Assembly: GCA_016209225.1 (NCBI GenBank)
Contig: JACQWO010000069.1
Span: 1 to 64,000 of the forward strand
Length of the DNA: 64,000 nt
Reading direction: 5' to 3'
Origin: Desulfobacterales bacterium
GTDB taxonomy: Bacteria; Desulfobacterota; UBA8473
The notes under the pieces were generated by a model. That model saw only the letters and a program-made list of their open reading frames with translations. It ran no database searches and was not told the DNA's origin. Of the stretch, positions 7,938 through 14,841 are shown piece by piece; positions within the stretch are counted from its first letter, which is position 1, and every line of letters begins with the position of its first letter. The position numbers were made by a program, and so were the translations under genes.

Positions 7938-8294
7938 TTACTTGGAGATTGATTTGGCAGCCATAGTATCTTTGACATACATAGCTTTTACCTTATCGCC
8001 TACCTTAATATCAGCCAGAGCCTTCTTTTCCTTACCTACCTTTACCACAGTTTCAGGAGAGACATTGAGGGTAATCTCCTCAGGAGTCTTCCCAGCCTTT
8101 TTAATCGTAATGGTAGCGGCATCTACCTTTGTAACCTCACCCTTTACCACAACTACTTTCTCTTTTGGGGCTTTGGCTTCTTTCTTTGCCTCTGCTGGGG
8201 CTGTGGCGTCTTTCTTTGCCTCTGCTGCGAAACTGACACCAGCAAGAAATACCACGGTGATAATAAGTGCCAGAACATAAGATATTTTTCTCAT
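7938..8294 (-). CDS. Small secreted Lys/Ala-rich protein, function unknown
   Basis: One hundred and eighteen residues. A classic signal peptide (MRKISYVLALIITVVFLAGVSFA, cleavage after about residue 23) is followed by a Lys/Ala/Pro-rich low-complexity linker (about 24-45) with a repeated EAKK/DATAPAEAKK word. A compact beta-rich domain follows (about 46-118: VVVVKGEVTKVDAATITIKK...VGDKVKAMYV), resembling small OB-like domains such as DUF5666. Exported to the periplasm or envelope. The ribosome-binding site aaaggaggtga is very strong. The sigma-54-type promoter and palindrome upstream, and the NtrC-type two-component genes next door, suggest this is their main target, in the way zraP is for ZraSR. 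The sequence is not ZraP-like, and the function is unknown. Confidence 0.8.
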   Translation of the reverse strand: MRKISYVLALIITVVFLAGVSFAAEAKKDATAPAEAKKEAKAPKEKVVVVKGEVTKVDAATITIKKAGKTPEEITLNVSPETVVKVGKEKKALADIKVGDKVKAMYVKDTMAAKSISK

Positions 8295-8346
8295 TCTTCT
8301 TCACCTCCTTTCTGATAATGTATTAGTGTTAAGTATAAATAAAAGA

Positions 8347-8362
8347 AGCAACTTTTATGCCT
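8347..8362 (-). promoter_or_regulatory. Sigma-54-type (-24/-12) promoter
   Basis: The minus strand reads AGGCAT-aaaag-TTGCT, against the consensus TGGCAC-N5-TTGCW. The invariant GG and GC have the correct spacing; two less critical positions differ. It would start transcription near 8336, about 40 bases ahead of the secreted-protein ATG at 8294. The adjacent regulator belongs to the sigma-54-dependent activator family. Confidence 0.6.
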
Positions 8363-8426
8363 ATTTATAAATTCAAGGAAAATCAATGACTTAACTCTTG
8401 AATACAATGTCCACTTTCCTCATTTG

Positions 8427-8442
8427 GGAAACCTTCGTTTCC
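8427..8442. promoter_or_regulatory. Palindromic activator site upstream of the sigma-54 promoter
   Basis: GGAAAC-cttc-GTTTCC is a perfect 6-4-6 inverted repeat, with weaker matches (atttgg / atttgg) outside it. It lies about 65-80 bases upstream of the -24 element, where NtrC-type activators bind, and overlaps the last codon of the regulator gene. The binding partner is inferred from position. Confidence 0.5.
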
Positions 8443-9818
8443 TATTTGGGGAAATCCCCTTTTATCTCTAATTTCTTAATTCTGTACCAAAGGGTTTTAT
8501 AGCTTAAGCCCAAAAGCCTGGCTGCCTTAGTAATGACGAAATCAGATTTTTCCATAGCCTTAACGATCAAATCCCTCTCCAGATCATCCAGAGATATCCC
8601 CTCTTCCGGGATGTCCAGTTCAACCTTTCCCATAGTGTAAGAACAGGGATGTATCGTTTTTGAAAAGTCTTTAACCTCTAAAATCTCCCCATCGGATAGG
8701 AGGACTGCCCTTTCTATAGCAGATTCCAGTTCTCTTACGTTGCCTGGCCAATTGTACTCCATCAATAAACGAAGGGCATCCTTAGAGATTCCTTTAATTT
8801 CTCTTTTTAGGGAATGATTGAATTTATGAATAAAGTACTCCACTAATGCCGGTATATCTGTAATCCTATCCCTTAAGGGAGGAAGGAATACGGAGACCAC
8901 ATCTAACCTGTAGTAGAGATCGGCTCTGAACCTCCGTTCTTCAATCTCCTTTTCCATGTCCTTATTAGTAGCCGTTATTATCCGTACATCCACCTTGATA
9001 TTTTCTCTACCTCCTACTCTTCTTATCTCCTTTTCCTGAAGTGCCCTCAGTATCTTTGCCTGCATGCCTGGACTCAGGTCCCCAATTTCATCTAGAAAAA
9101 GAGTGCCTTTGTGTGATACCTCAAAAAGACCTTCTTTTCTCCTGTATGCACCGGTAAAACTGCCCTTTTCATAGCCAAAGAGTTCCGAGTCTAAAAGGGT
9201 TTCCGGAATAGACGCACAGTTTATAGCATGGAAAGGCCTTTCCTTTCTGGGACTGTTATAATGGATTGCCTTTGCTATCAACTCTTTCCCTGTGCCACTC
9301 TCACCAGTAATCAAGACCGTGGAATCGCTGGGCGCTACCTTCTGGATTAACCTGAATATCTCTTGCATCTTCTCATGCCTTCCAATGATATTGCCAAACC
9401 TGAACCTCTCTTCTAATTGCTGTTTAAATAAGAGGTTCTCCCTTACCAGCCTCACTTTCTCAAAACCCTTTTTGATACTGAATAGCAATTCATCCCGGCC
9501 TACCGGTTTAAAGAGATAGTCAAAAGCCCCTAGTTTCATTGCCTCTTCAGCAGAACTCACTGACCCGAAGGCAGTGATGATAATTACAGTTACGTAGGGG
9601 GCCTCCTTCAGGAGATTTTGCGTTAGATCTCCCCCATCCATATCGGGAAGTTTTAGATCGGTTAAAACCAGGCTACAAAGCTTTCCCCTGAATATTCTCA
9701 ATGCATCTCTCCCAGTAGCAGCAGTTTCTACCTCGTATCCTTCTCCTTTTAAGATGAGCTTAAGGATTTCCAGTTGAGATTTATCATCTTCTATTACAAG
9801 GATCGTACCTTCATTCAT
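8442..9818 (-). CDS. Sigma-54-dependent NtrC-family response regulator (ZraR/HydG-like)
   Basis: Four hundred and fifty-eight residues in three domains. The receiver (1-120) has the acidic pair DD11-12, phospho-acceptor D54 (VLTDLKLPDM) and K104. The AAA+ domain (about 143-380) has Walker A GESGTGKE (172-179), the sigma-54 contact loop GSFTGA (219-224, S in place of the usual A) and FLDEIGD as Walker B. The C-terminal Fis-type helix-turn-helix (about 415-450) includes KAARLLGLSYKTLWYRIKK. Phosphorylated regulators of this kind assemble into a ring and open sigma-54 promoters. It begins in the stop codon of the sensor kinase (TAATG), so the two are translationally coupled. The likely target is the downstream secreted-protein gene. 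Confidence 0.93.
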   Translation of the reverse strand: MNEGTILVIEDDKSQLEILKLILKGEGYEVETAATGRDALRIFRGKLCSLVLTDLKLPDMDGGDLTQNLLKEAPYVTVIIITAFGSVSSAEEAMKLGAFDYLFKPVGRDELLFSIKKGFEKVRLVRENLLFKQQLEERFRFGNIIGRHEKMQEIFRLIQKVAPSDSTVLITGESGTGKELIAKAIHYNSPRKERPFHAINCASIPETLLDSELFGYEKGSFTGAYRRKEGLFEVSHKGTLFLDEIGDLSPGMQAKILRALQEKEIRRVGGRENIKVDVRIITATNKDMEKEIEERRFRADLYYRLDVVSVFLPPLRDRITDIPALVEYFIHKFNHSLKREIKGISKDALRLLMEYNWPGNVRELESAIERAVLLSDGEILEVKDFSKTIHPCSYTMGKVELDIPEEGISLDDLERDLIVKAMEKSDFVITKAARLLGLSYKTLWYRIKKLEIKGDFPK

Positions 9819-11224
9819 TACTGCCTCCTTAGTTTGACCTTTACTTTAGTCCCCTGATTAGGATGGCTTTTAATGCTAATTTCTCCTTTGTGTTCCTCGA
9901 TGACCCGTTTGGTAATAGCCAGCCCCAATCCTATACCTATTTCTTTTGTGGTAAAATACGGCTCAAACACCTTCTCCATGTCTTCAGGCATTATACCCTC
10001 TCCGGTATCCTCAAACTCCACCTCTATAAAAAGGTCGGATTGAGATACCCTGATTGTTAGTTCTCCGCCTAAGGGCATTGCCTGAATGGCATTCACGATT
10101 ATATTCATAAGGCAGGTCTCTATCTTATCCCTGTCCACCATGCAAAGAGATTTGAGTGGAAAGGAGTTTTTTACCATTATTCCCTGGGCATCGATCCTTT
10201 CTCTGGTAAGGGTTAGAACCTCTTCCAGTAAAAATACCAGATCGGTTTCCCTCAAATTCAGTTTAAGAGGTCTGCCATAATCCAGAAGATCCTCTATCAT
10301 CCTGCTTATACGGGAGATTTCGCCTTTCATATTGGAAACCAGGTGATGAAATTCCTCATTTGGAGAGAGTTTATCTTTTATATGGTCTATACTTAAGCTG
10401 ATAAAATTCAGAGGATTTCTTACTTCATGGGCAATCCCGGAGGCAAGTTGCCCAATAGCAGAAAACCTCTCGGCTTCCTTGAGTCTCTCTTCAAGTTCCC
10501 TTCTTTCCCGTAGCTGTTTCACCATCTTATTGAAGTTTTCTACCAAAAGACCAACTTCATCTCTCTGTCTTGTAGGGGGCAGCTCTTCAAGATTACCTTC
10601 AGTTATCCTTTGAGCAGCCTTAGCTACCTCTTGAATAGGTCTGGTATATCTCCAGAATAGGAGAAAGGACAATACTATCCCAATGCCAAAGATCAGGGCA
10701 GTCACCAATATTCTTTGATAATACTTCTTCCTCAGGAGTTTATTGAAGTCTTCTAAATCCGTATTGATATGGATATAACCCCGGTGCTCTTCTCCTATGA
10801 TTACCGGAATGATGACACCCCACTTTTTCTCACTACCGAAATTTTTATCGAGGCTTGCCTCCGTTATCATACTATCAGACAAGGGACTGACCTTTGTGCC
10901 CAGTTTTTTGGGATCAGAGCTGGCGATCACTTCATCCGCGTTGCTGATAATAGAGACCTCCTTAATCCCCTTTCCCCGGAGTTTCTTTATGTAGCTACGA
11001 AGACGCACCTCAGAATCGTCTCCCTCCAGGGTTAGTTTTTCTACACTCATCCTGATGGCCTCAGAAATTCCTTCGGTATGGCTGCCCAACTTCAGCACCA
11101 TATCTTTCTTCCCCTGGACATAAAGAACCGACAATGCCAAAATCGTAAGTAGGGATAAAAAGACAAAGATAAAAAGGAGCTTTGTCCTTAGATTCATATT
11201 AAAACTACCAAGAATTGCCCTCAT
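9818..11224 (-). CDS. Membrane sensor histidine kinase of the NtrC-type pair
   Basis: Four hundred and sixty-eight residues, starting at the ATG at 11224, which has AAGGAGG at ideal spacing (a TTG one codon earlier is not needed). Two membrane segments (about 16-38 and 173-192) enclose a periplasmic sensor domain of about 130 residues. A HAMP linker (about 193-245), a HisKA domain with phospho-acceptor H267 in SGIAHEVRNPLNF, and an ATPase domain with NIIVNAIQAM, DTGEGI and GIGLGL follow. This is the ZraS/HydH layout; the ligand is not evident. The stop overlaps the regulator start by one base. Confidence 0.92.
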   Translation of the reverse strand: MRAILGSFNMNLRTKLLFIFVFLSLLTILALSVLYVQGKKDMVLKLGSHTEGISEAIRMSVEKLTLEGDDSEVRLRSYIKKLRGKGIKEVSIISNADEVIASSDPKKLGTKVSPLSDSMITEASLDKNFGSEKKWGVIIPVIIGEEHRGYIHINTDLEDFNKLLRKKYYQRILVTALIFGIGIVLSFLLFWRYTRPIQEVAKAAQRITEGNLEELPPTRQRDEVGLLVENFNKMVKQLRERRELEERLKEAERFSAIGQLASGIAHEVRNPLNFISLSIDHIKDKLSPNEEFHHLVSNMKGEISRISRMIEDLLDYGRPLKLNLRETDLVFLLEEVLTLTRERIDAQGIMVKNSFPLKSLCMVDRDKIETCLMNIIVNAIQAMPLGGELTIRVSQSDLFIEVEFEDTGEGIMPEDMEKVFEPYFTTKEIGIGLGLAITKRVIEEHKGEISIKSHPNQGTKVKVKLRRQ

Positions 11225-11241
11225 CAAATCCTCCTTATTAC

Positions 11242-11327
11242 GTTACCACTAAGGTTGTTTAGGCTGAAGGCTGTTAGGCTACAGTCTACAGTCTAACTGC
11301 CTACAGCCTATCCACCTGAGTAGTTAT
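11242..11327. repeat. Inverted-repeat element, degenerate copy of the GTAACTACTCAGG family
   Basis: The right end acctgagtagttat (11314-11327) matches the terminal repeat seen at 37729, 41518 and elsewhere. The left end gttaccactaagg (11242) is a poor copy. The interior is built of short words, gttaggctacagtctacagtctaac, enclosed by taggctg/cagccta. No flanking direct repeat is visible here. It occupies the divergent spacer between the sensor kinase and glgB. Confidence 0.5.
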
Positions 11328-11505
11328 GATAACAGTATATCATAGTTAAAATGCTTTTGTTTACAAGATTTTTTAGGGCTTGATTTTTTTTATAATAAAG
11401 GTATTCTATAGAAGAATCCTGTGATAAAATATCATTTTTTTGCTATCTAAAGAAAGAGCAGTATAGTTGCTATGTGAGCCGAGGGAAGAGAGAGTTGATG
11501 TAGAT

Positions 11506-13446
11506 ATGCCTGAGAACATGAAAGACAAAACGGGAAATGTCCTGCACGGTGTGAGCCTTCTTACGGACCACGATGTTTATCTCTTTAAAGAAGGAAACCA
11601 TTTTAAACTCTACGATAAACTCGGCTCTCATCCAATGACCATCGATGGAAGGAAGGGAGTCCTCTTTGCAGTATGGGCGCCAAATGCCGAGGCGGTGTCG
11701 GTCATCGGAGATTTTAATGGATGGAAGCCGGATGTGCATCCTTTGAAGGTAAGGGAGGATAAATCGGGCATATGGGAAGCTTTTGTCCCTGGCATTGAAA
11801 AGGGGACTCCTTACAAATATCACATTGCCTCCAGATACAATAACTACAAGGTTGACAAAGGTGACCCCCTTGCCTTTTATTGGGAAACCCCTCCCAGAAC
11901 GGCTTCAGTTGCATGGGATCTGAATTATGAATGGGGAGATGACGAATGGATGAAAAACAGGCATAAATTCAATGCCTCTGATGCCCCCTTTGCCATATAC
12001 GAAGTACATCTTGGTTCGTGGAAAAGATGCCCTGAAGAAGGAAACAGGTTTCTCACCTATAGAGAAATAGCCCATTCTTTAACAGAATACGTAAAGGAGA
12101 TAGGGTTTACCCACGTTGAATTATTACCGGTTATGGAGCACCCCTTCTATGGATCATGGGGGTATCAAACTGTAGGATATTTCGCACCAACAAGCCGATA
12201 TGGAACTCCCCAGGATTTTATGTATCTGATAGACTATCTCCATAAAAATGGGATTGGAGTAATATTGGATTGGGTCCCTTCCCATTTTCCAACGGATGAA
12301 CACGGGCTTGCCTATTTTGACGGAACCCACCTTTATGAACATGCAGACCGAAGAAAGGGACACCATCCCGATTGGGATACATATATCTTTAATCTGGGAA
12401 GGAACGAGGTCAAGGAATTCCTCATCAGCAGTGCTCATTTCTGGCTGGACAAATACCATGTTGACGGTTTCAGGGTAGATGCTGTAGCGTCAATGCTGTA
12501 CCTTGACTATGGAAGAAATGAAGGAGAGTGGATACCTAACGAGTATGGGGGAAATGAGAGTATCAGGGCTATAACCTTCCTGAAGAGGTTCAACGAAGCG
12601 GTCTACAGGGATTTTCCCGATGTCCAGACAATAGCGGAAGAATCTACAGCATGGCCAATGGTTTCTCAACCCACGTATGTGGGAGGTCTTGGTTTTGGAA
12701 TGAAATGGAATATGGGATGGATGCATGATACCCTGGATTATTTTTCCAAAGACCCCCTTTACCGGAAGTACCATCACAATCAGCTCACCTTCAGTATATG
12801 GTACGCATTTTCGGAAAATTTTCTCCTTCCCCTCTCACATGATGAAGTTGTCCATGGAAAGGGAGCCCTTGTTGGAAAGATGCCTGGAAATGAAGAACAA
12901 AAGTCGGCAAACCTTCGGCTCTTGTTAGGATACATGTATGGCCATCCAGGAAAGAAACTGATCTTCATGGGAGGAGAGTTTGGTCAGTGGAGAGAGTGGA
13001 ATCATGACGAGAGTTTAGAATGGCATGCCCTTCAATACCCCTCTCATCAGGGAATACAGAGGTGGGTTAAAGACCTGAACCTCTTTTACAGAAACGAACC
13101 TGCTATGTATGAACTGGATTTTACGATGGAGGGTTTTGAGTGGATAGATTTTCATGACTGGGAGCATGGCATCATAAGCTTTATAAGAAACGGTAAAGAA
13201 ACCGATAGCATAATCCTTGTTGCCTGCAATTTCACACCTGTTCCACGATATAACTATAGAGTGGGAGTCCCCCGGGGTAGCTTCTGGAAAGAGGTCCTTA
13301 ATAGTGATTCAGAGGTATACGGCGGAAGTGGACATGGGAACCTCGGCGGTGTTGAAGCGACGCCAGTACCAGCCCATGGAAGAGATCATTCTATTTCCAT
13401 AACCTTACCCCCTTTAGGGGTTCTGTTTTTTAAGAGTGAGACGTAA
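11506..13446 (+). CDS. glgB: 1,4-alpha-glucan branching enzyme
   Basis: GH13 branching enzyme that cuts alpha-1,4 chains and reattaches them by alpha-1,6 bonds. Residues about 35-125 are a CBM48 module ([20 protein letters not shown]). The (beta/alpha)8 barrel shows [31 protein letters not shown] (nucleophile Asp), AEEST (acid/base Glu) and [10 protein letters not shown] (transition-state His-Asp), all intact. A C-terminal beta domain completes the protein. It is about 646 residues from the ATG at 11506; the frame is open from a TTG at 11467, but the ATG gives the usual start. First gene of the plus-strand glycogen group. The distal half of its 3' end overlaps an apparent recombinase frame by a few bases. 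Confidence 0.95.
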   Translation: MPENMKDKTGNVLHGVSLLTDHDVYLFKEGNHFKLYDKLGSHPMTIDGRKGVLFAVWAPNAEAVSVIGDFNGWKPDVHPLKVREDKSGIWEAFVPGIEKGTPYKYHIASRYNNYKVDKGDPLAFYWETPPRTASVAWDLNYEWGDDEWMKNRHKFNASDAPFAIYEVHLGSWKRCPEEGNRFLTYREIAHSLTEYVKEIGFTHVELLPVMEHPFYGSWGYQTVGYFAPTSRYGTPQDFMYLIDYLHKNGIGVILDWVPSHFPTDEHGLAYFDGTHLYEHADRRKGHHPDWDTYIFNLGRNEVKEFLISSAHFWLDKYHVDGFRVDAVASMLYLDYGRNEGEWIPNEYGGNESIRAITFLKRFNEAVYRDFPDVQTIAEESTAWPMVSQPTYVGGLGFGMKWNMGWMHDTLDYFSKDPLYRKYHHNQLTFSIWYAFSENFLLPLSHDEVVHGKGALVGKMPGNEEQKSANLRLLLGYMYGHPGKKLIFMGGEFGQWREWNHDESLEWHALQYPSHQGIQRWVKDLNLFYRNEPAMYELDFTMEGFEWIDFHDWEHGIISFIRNGKETDSIILVACNFTPVPRYNYRVGVPRGSFWKEVLNSDSEVYGGSGHGNLGGVEATPVPAHGRDHSISITLPPLGVLFFKSET

Positions 13447-13459
13447 ATTTCGAGGACAG

Positions 13460-13762
13460 AATGTATGTAAGACAGTAAAATGGATATTCCCATGTCCTGA
13501 TAAAGAAAGGTATATAACAATAAGAACCGCTCAAAGGATATTTGACATGGCATGTAAACGAGCAGGGATAAAGAAGGGGGTGACTATCCACAGTCTTAGA
13601 CATTCATTTGCAATACATCTTTTGGAAAATGGGATTGACCTGAGATACATTCAAGAGCTATTAGGGCATAAAAATTCCAAAACTACCGAAATATATACAC
13701 ATGTAAGCACAAAAGATTTTGCAAGGATAAAGAATCCGGTAGACCAGATATTAGATGGTTAG
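13460..13762 (+). pseudogene. C-terminal stub of a tyrosine recombinase (integron-integrase-like)
   Basis: About 100 residues of the catalytic part of a phage-integrase/XerC/IntI-type recombinase: [34 protein letters not shown] with the HxxR pair, [16 protein letters not shown] with the final His and nucleophile Tyr. The N-terminal core-binding half and the first catalytic Arg region are missing, and the frame begins inside the end of glgB, so the gene is broken. The wording of the C-terminus is close to integron integrases. It marks the insertion point of the toxin-antitoxin genes that follow. Confidence 0.75.
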
Positions 13763-13767
13763 CTATG

Positions 13768-13800
13768 GGAGGTATATCCGACATAGTCGTCTATACCTCC
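13768..13800. repeat. Hairpin and direct repeat after the recombinase stub
   Basis: Ggaggtata (13768-13776) pairs perfectly with tatacctcc (13792-13800). The loop contains cgacatagtcgtctat, which recurs with one change (cgacattgtcgtctat) about 35 bases further on. There is no T-tract. It may be part of a recombination site or a decayed repeat. Confidence 0.45.
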
Positions 13801-13895
13801 AAAACTAAACAAAAGGCGACATTGTCGTCTATGAACAAGTTATCGGCAATTCTTTGCGAGAAAAGCAAAAACTTCTGTCTAAGGAATAATCCTGA

Positions 13896-14147
13896 ATGGT
13901 AAATTGGAACCGCTTCCTCCCGAAAGACTTTGAATATGATTTTGACCAGGATAAGCTCAGTGCTCATCGTGTCTCCTTTGAGGAAGCTGTTGAGTGTTTT
14001 TTCTCGGATTTTGAGATCCGCAGGAATAAGGCATATAAAGACAGGTACCAACTTATCGGGAAAACGATTGGAGGACGTAAACTCAAAATTGTTTTTCAAC
14101 TCAAACCGGACAACGTTGTCCGCATTATAACAGGATGGGATATATGA
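13896..14147 (+). CDS. BrnT-like toxin
   Basis: Eighty-three residues resembling BrnT-family RNase toxins (RelE-like fold): FEYDFDQDKLSAHRVSFEEA near the N-terminus, corresponding to the family's helix with KHGVSFEEA, then an alternating charged stretch and IVFQLKPDNVVRIITGW, corresponding to the family's C-terminal RIISAR-like strand. The family cleaves RNA and is held inactive by BrnA. Here the Trp of the usual FEWD is Tyr. Aaggaat lies about 9 bases before the ATG. The stop overlaps the downstream antitoxin start (ATGA), the usual coupling for such pairs. Confidence 0.7.
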   Translation: MVNWNRFLPKDFEYDFDQDKLSAHRVSFEEAVECFFSDFEIRRNKAYKDRYQLIGKTIGGRKLKIVFQLKPDNVVRIITGWDI

Positions 14148-14431
14148 AATCTAAACTTAAATTCAAAACCGAAGAAGATATTGACCGTATTGTTATTACC
14201 CAAGCAGATGATGAGTCTGCGTGGGGAGTGCCTGTGAAGGTGAGCAAGTCAAAGTCAACCTCACTTGATCTTCCTTCTGATTTAGCCGCGCGGGCGGCAT
14301 TTTTTGCCCGTCTACATCGAGAGGCAAGTTTAGAGAACTGGCTTAAACGGGTTATACAGGAAAGATTAGATATTGAAGAAGCAGCCTTTGCTGGATTTAA
14401 AAAAGAATTGGTTGCAAAGAACAGCCGATAA
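14144..14431 (+). CDS. BrnA-like antitoxin
   Basis: Ninety-five residues starting with the ATG that overlaps the toxin stop. A charged N-terminal part (about 1-45) is followed by a helix-rich part with SLENWLKRVIQERLDIEEAA, like the ribbon-helix-helix end of BrnA/CopG-type antitoxins (LENWIKRVI is a frequent form). It should bind the toxin and repress its own operon. Identification rests on the pairing and the C-terminal helix pattern. Confidence 0.65.
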   Translation: MKSKLKFKTEEDIDRIVITQADDESAWGVPVKVSKSKSTSLDLPSDLAARAAFFARLHREASLENWLKRVIQERLDIEEAAFAGFKKELVAKNSR

Positions 14432-14556
14432 CACAGGCCAAAAGATATACATACAAATACTTCGCACTTATTTTGGCATTGAACGTTATCTGCTCAGTGC
14501 GGTCAGGGGAAAGACCATTTTTTAAAACTATTTAATAATTATCAGGAGTTAGTAAA

Positions 14557-14781
14557 ATGGAGATTGCTAATAGAATATTAGTTGATGAGAAGATTAGATT
14601 TGGAAAGCCCGTTATAAAAGGTTCGCGGGTTCCGGTGGATTTAATAATTGGAAAATTGGCTGGTGGCACAACCTATGATGAAGTTATGTCTGAATACGAA
14701 ATAACCAGAGAAGATATCTTAGCTGTATTGGATTATGCTGCAAAACACCTTTCAGATGAAGAAGTCAGGGCTATAGTATAG
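14557..14781 (+). CDS. DUF433 (VapB-like) antitoxin, orphan
   Basis: Seventy-four residues with the DUF433 pattern: IRFGKPVIKGSRVPVDLIIGKL, then YDEVMSEYEITREDILAVLDYAAKHL, a winged-helix-like DNA-binding module. DUF433 proteins normally precede a PIN-like Mut7-C/DUF5615 toxin. Here only an 11-codon frame (MPKFAIIRRKP, 14784-14819) follows, so the toxin is absent. It lies in the same small insert as the BrnTA-like pair. Confidence 0.8.
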   Translation: MEIANRILVDEKIRFGKPVIKGSRVPVDLIIGKLAGGTTYDEVMSEYEITREDILAVLDYAAKHLSDEEVRAIV

Positions 14782-14841
14782 AATGCCTAAATTTGCAATT
14801 ATTAGAAGGAAACCATAATTAGTAAGGAGTAATCCCCCATA

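Noticed and set aside
11391-11396. tataat as the -10 box of glgB
   Set aside because: No -35 of acceptable quality at 16-18 bases upstream, and the region is very AT-rich, so a chance match is likely.
13763-14556. True attC sites of a working integron
   Set aside because: Hairpins are present but the R'/R'' core GTTRRRY / RYYYAAC pairs could not be matched, and the recombinase is truncated.
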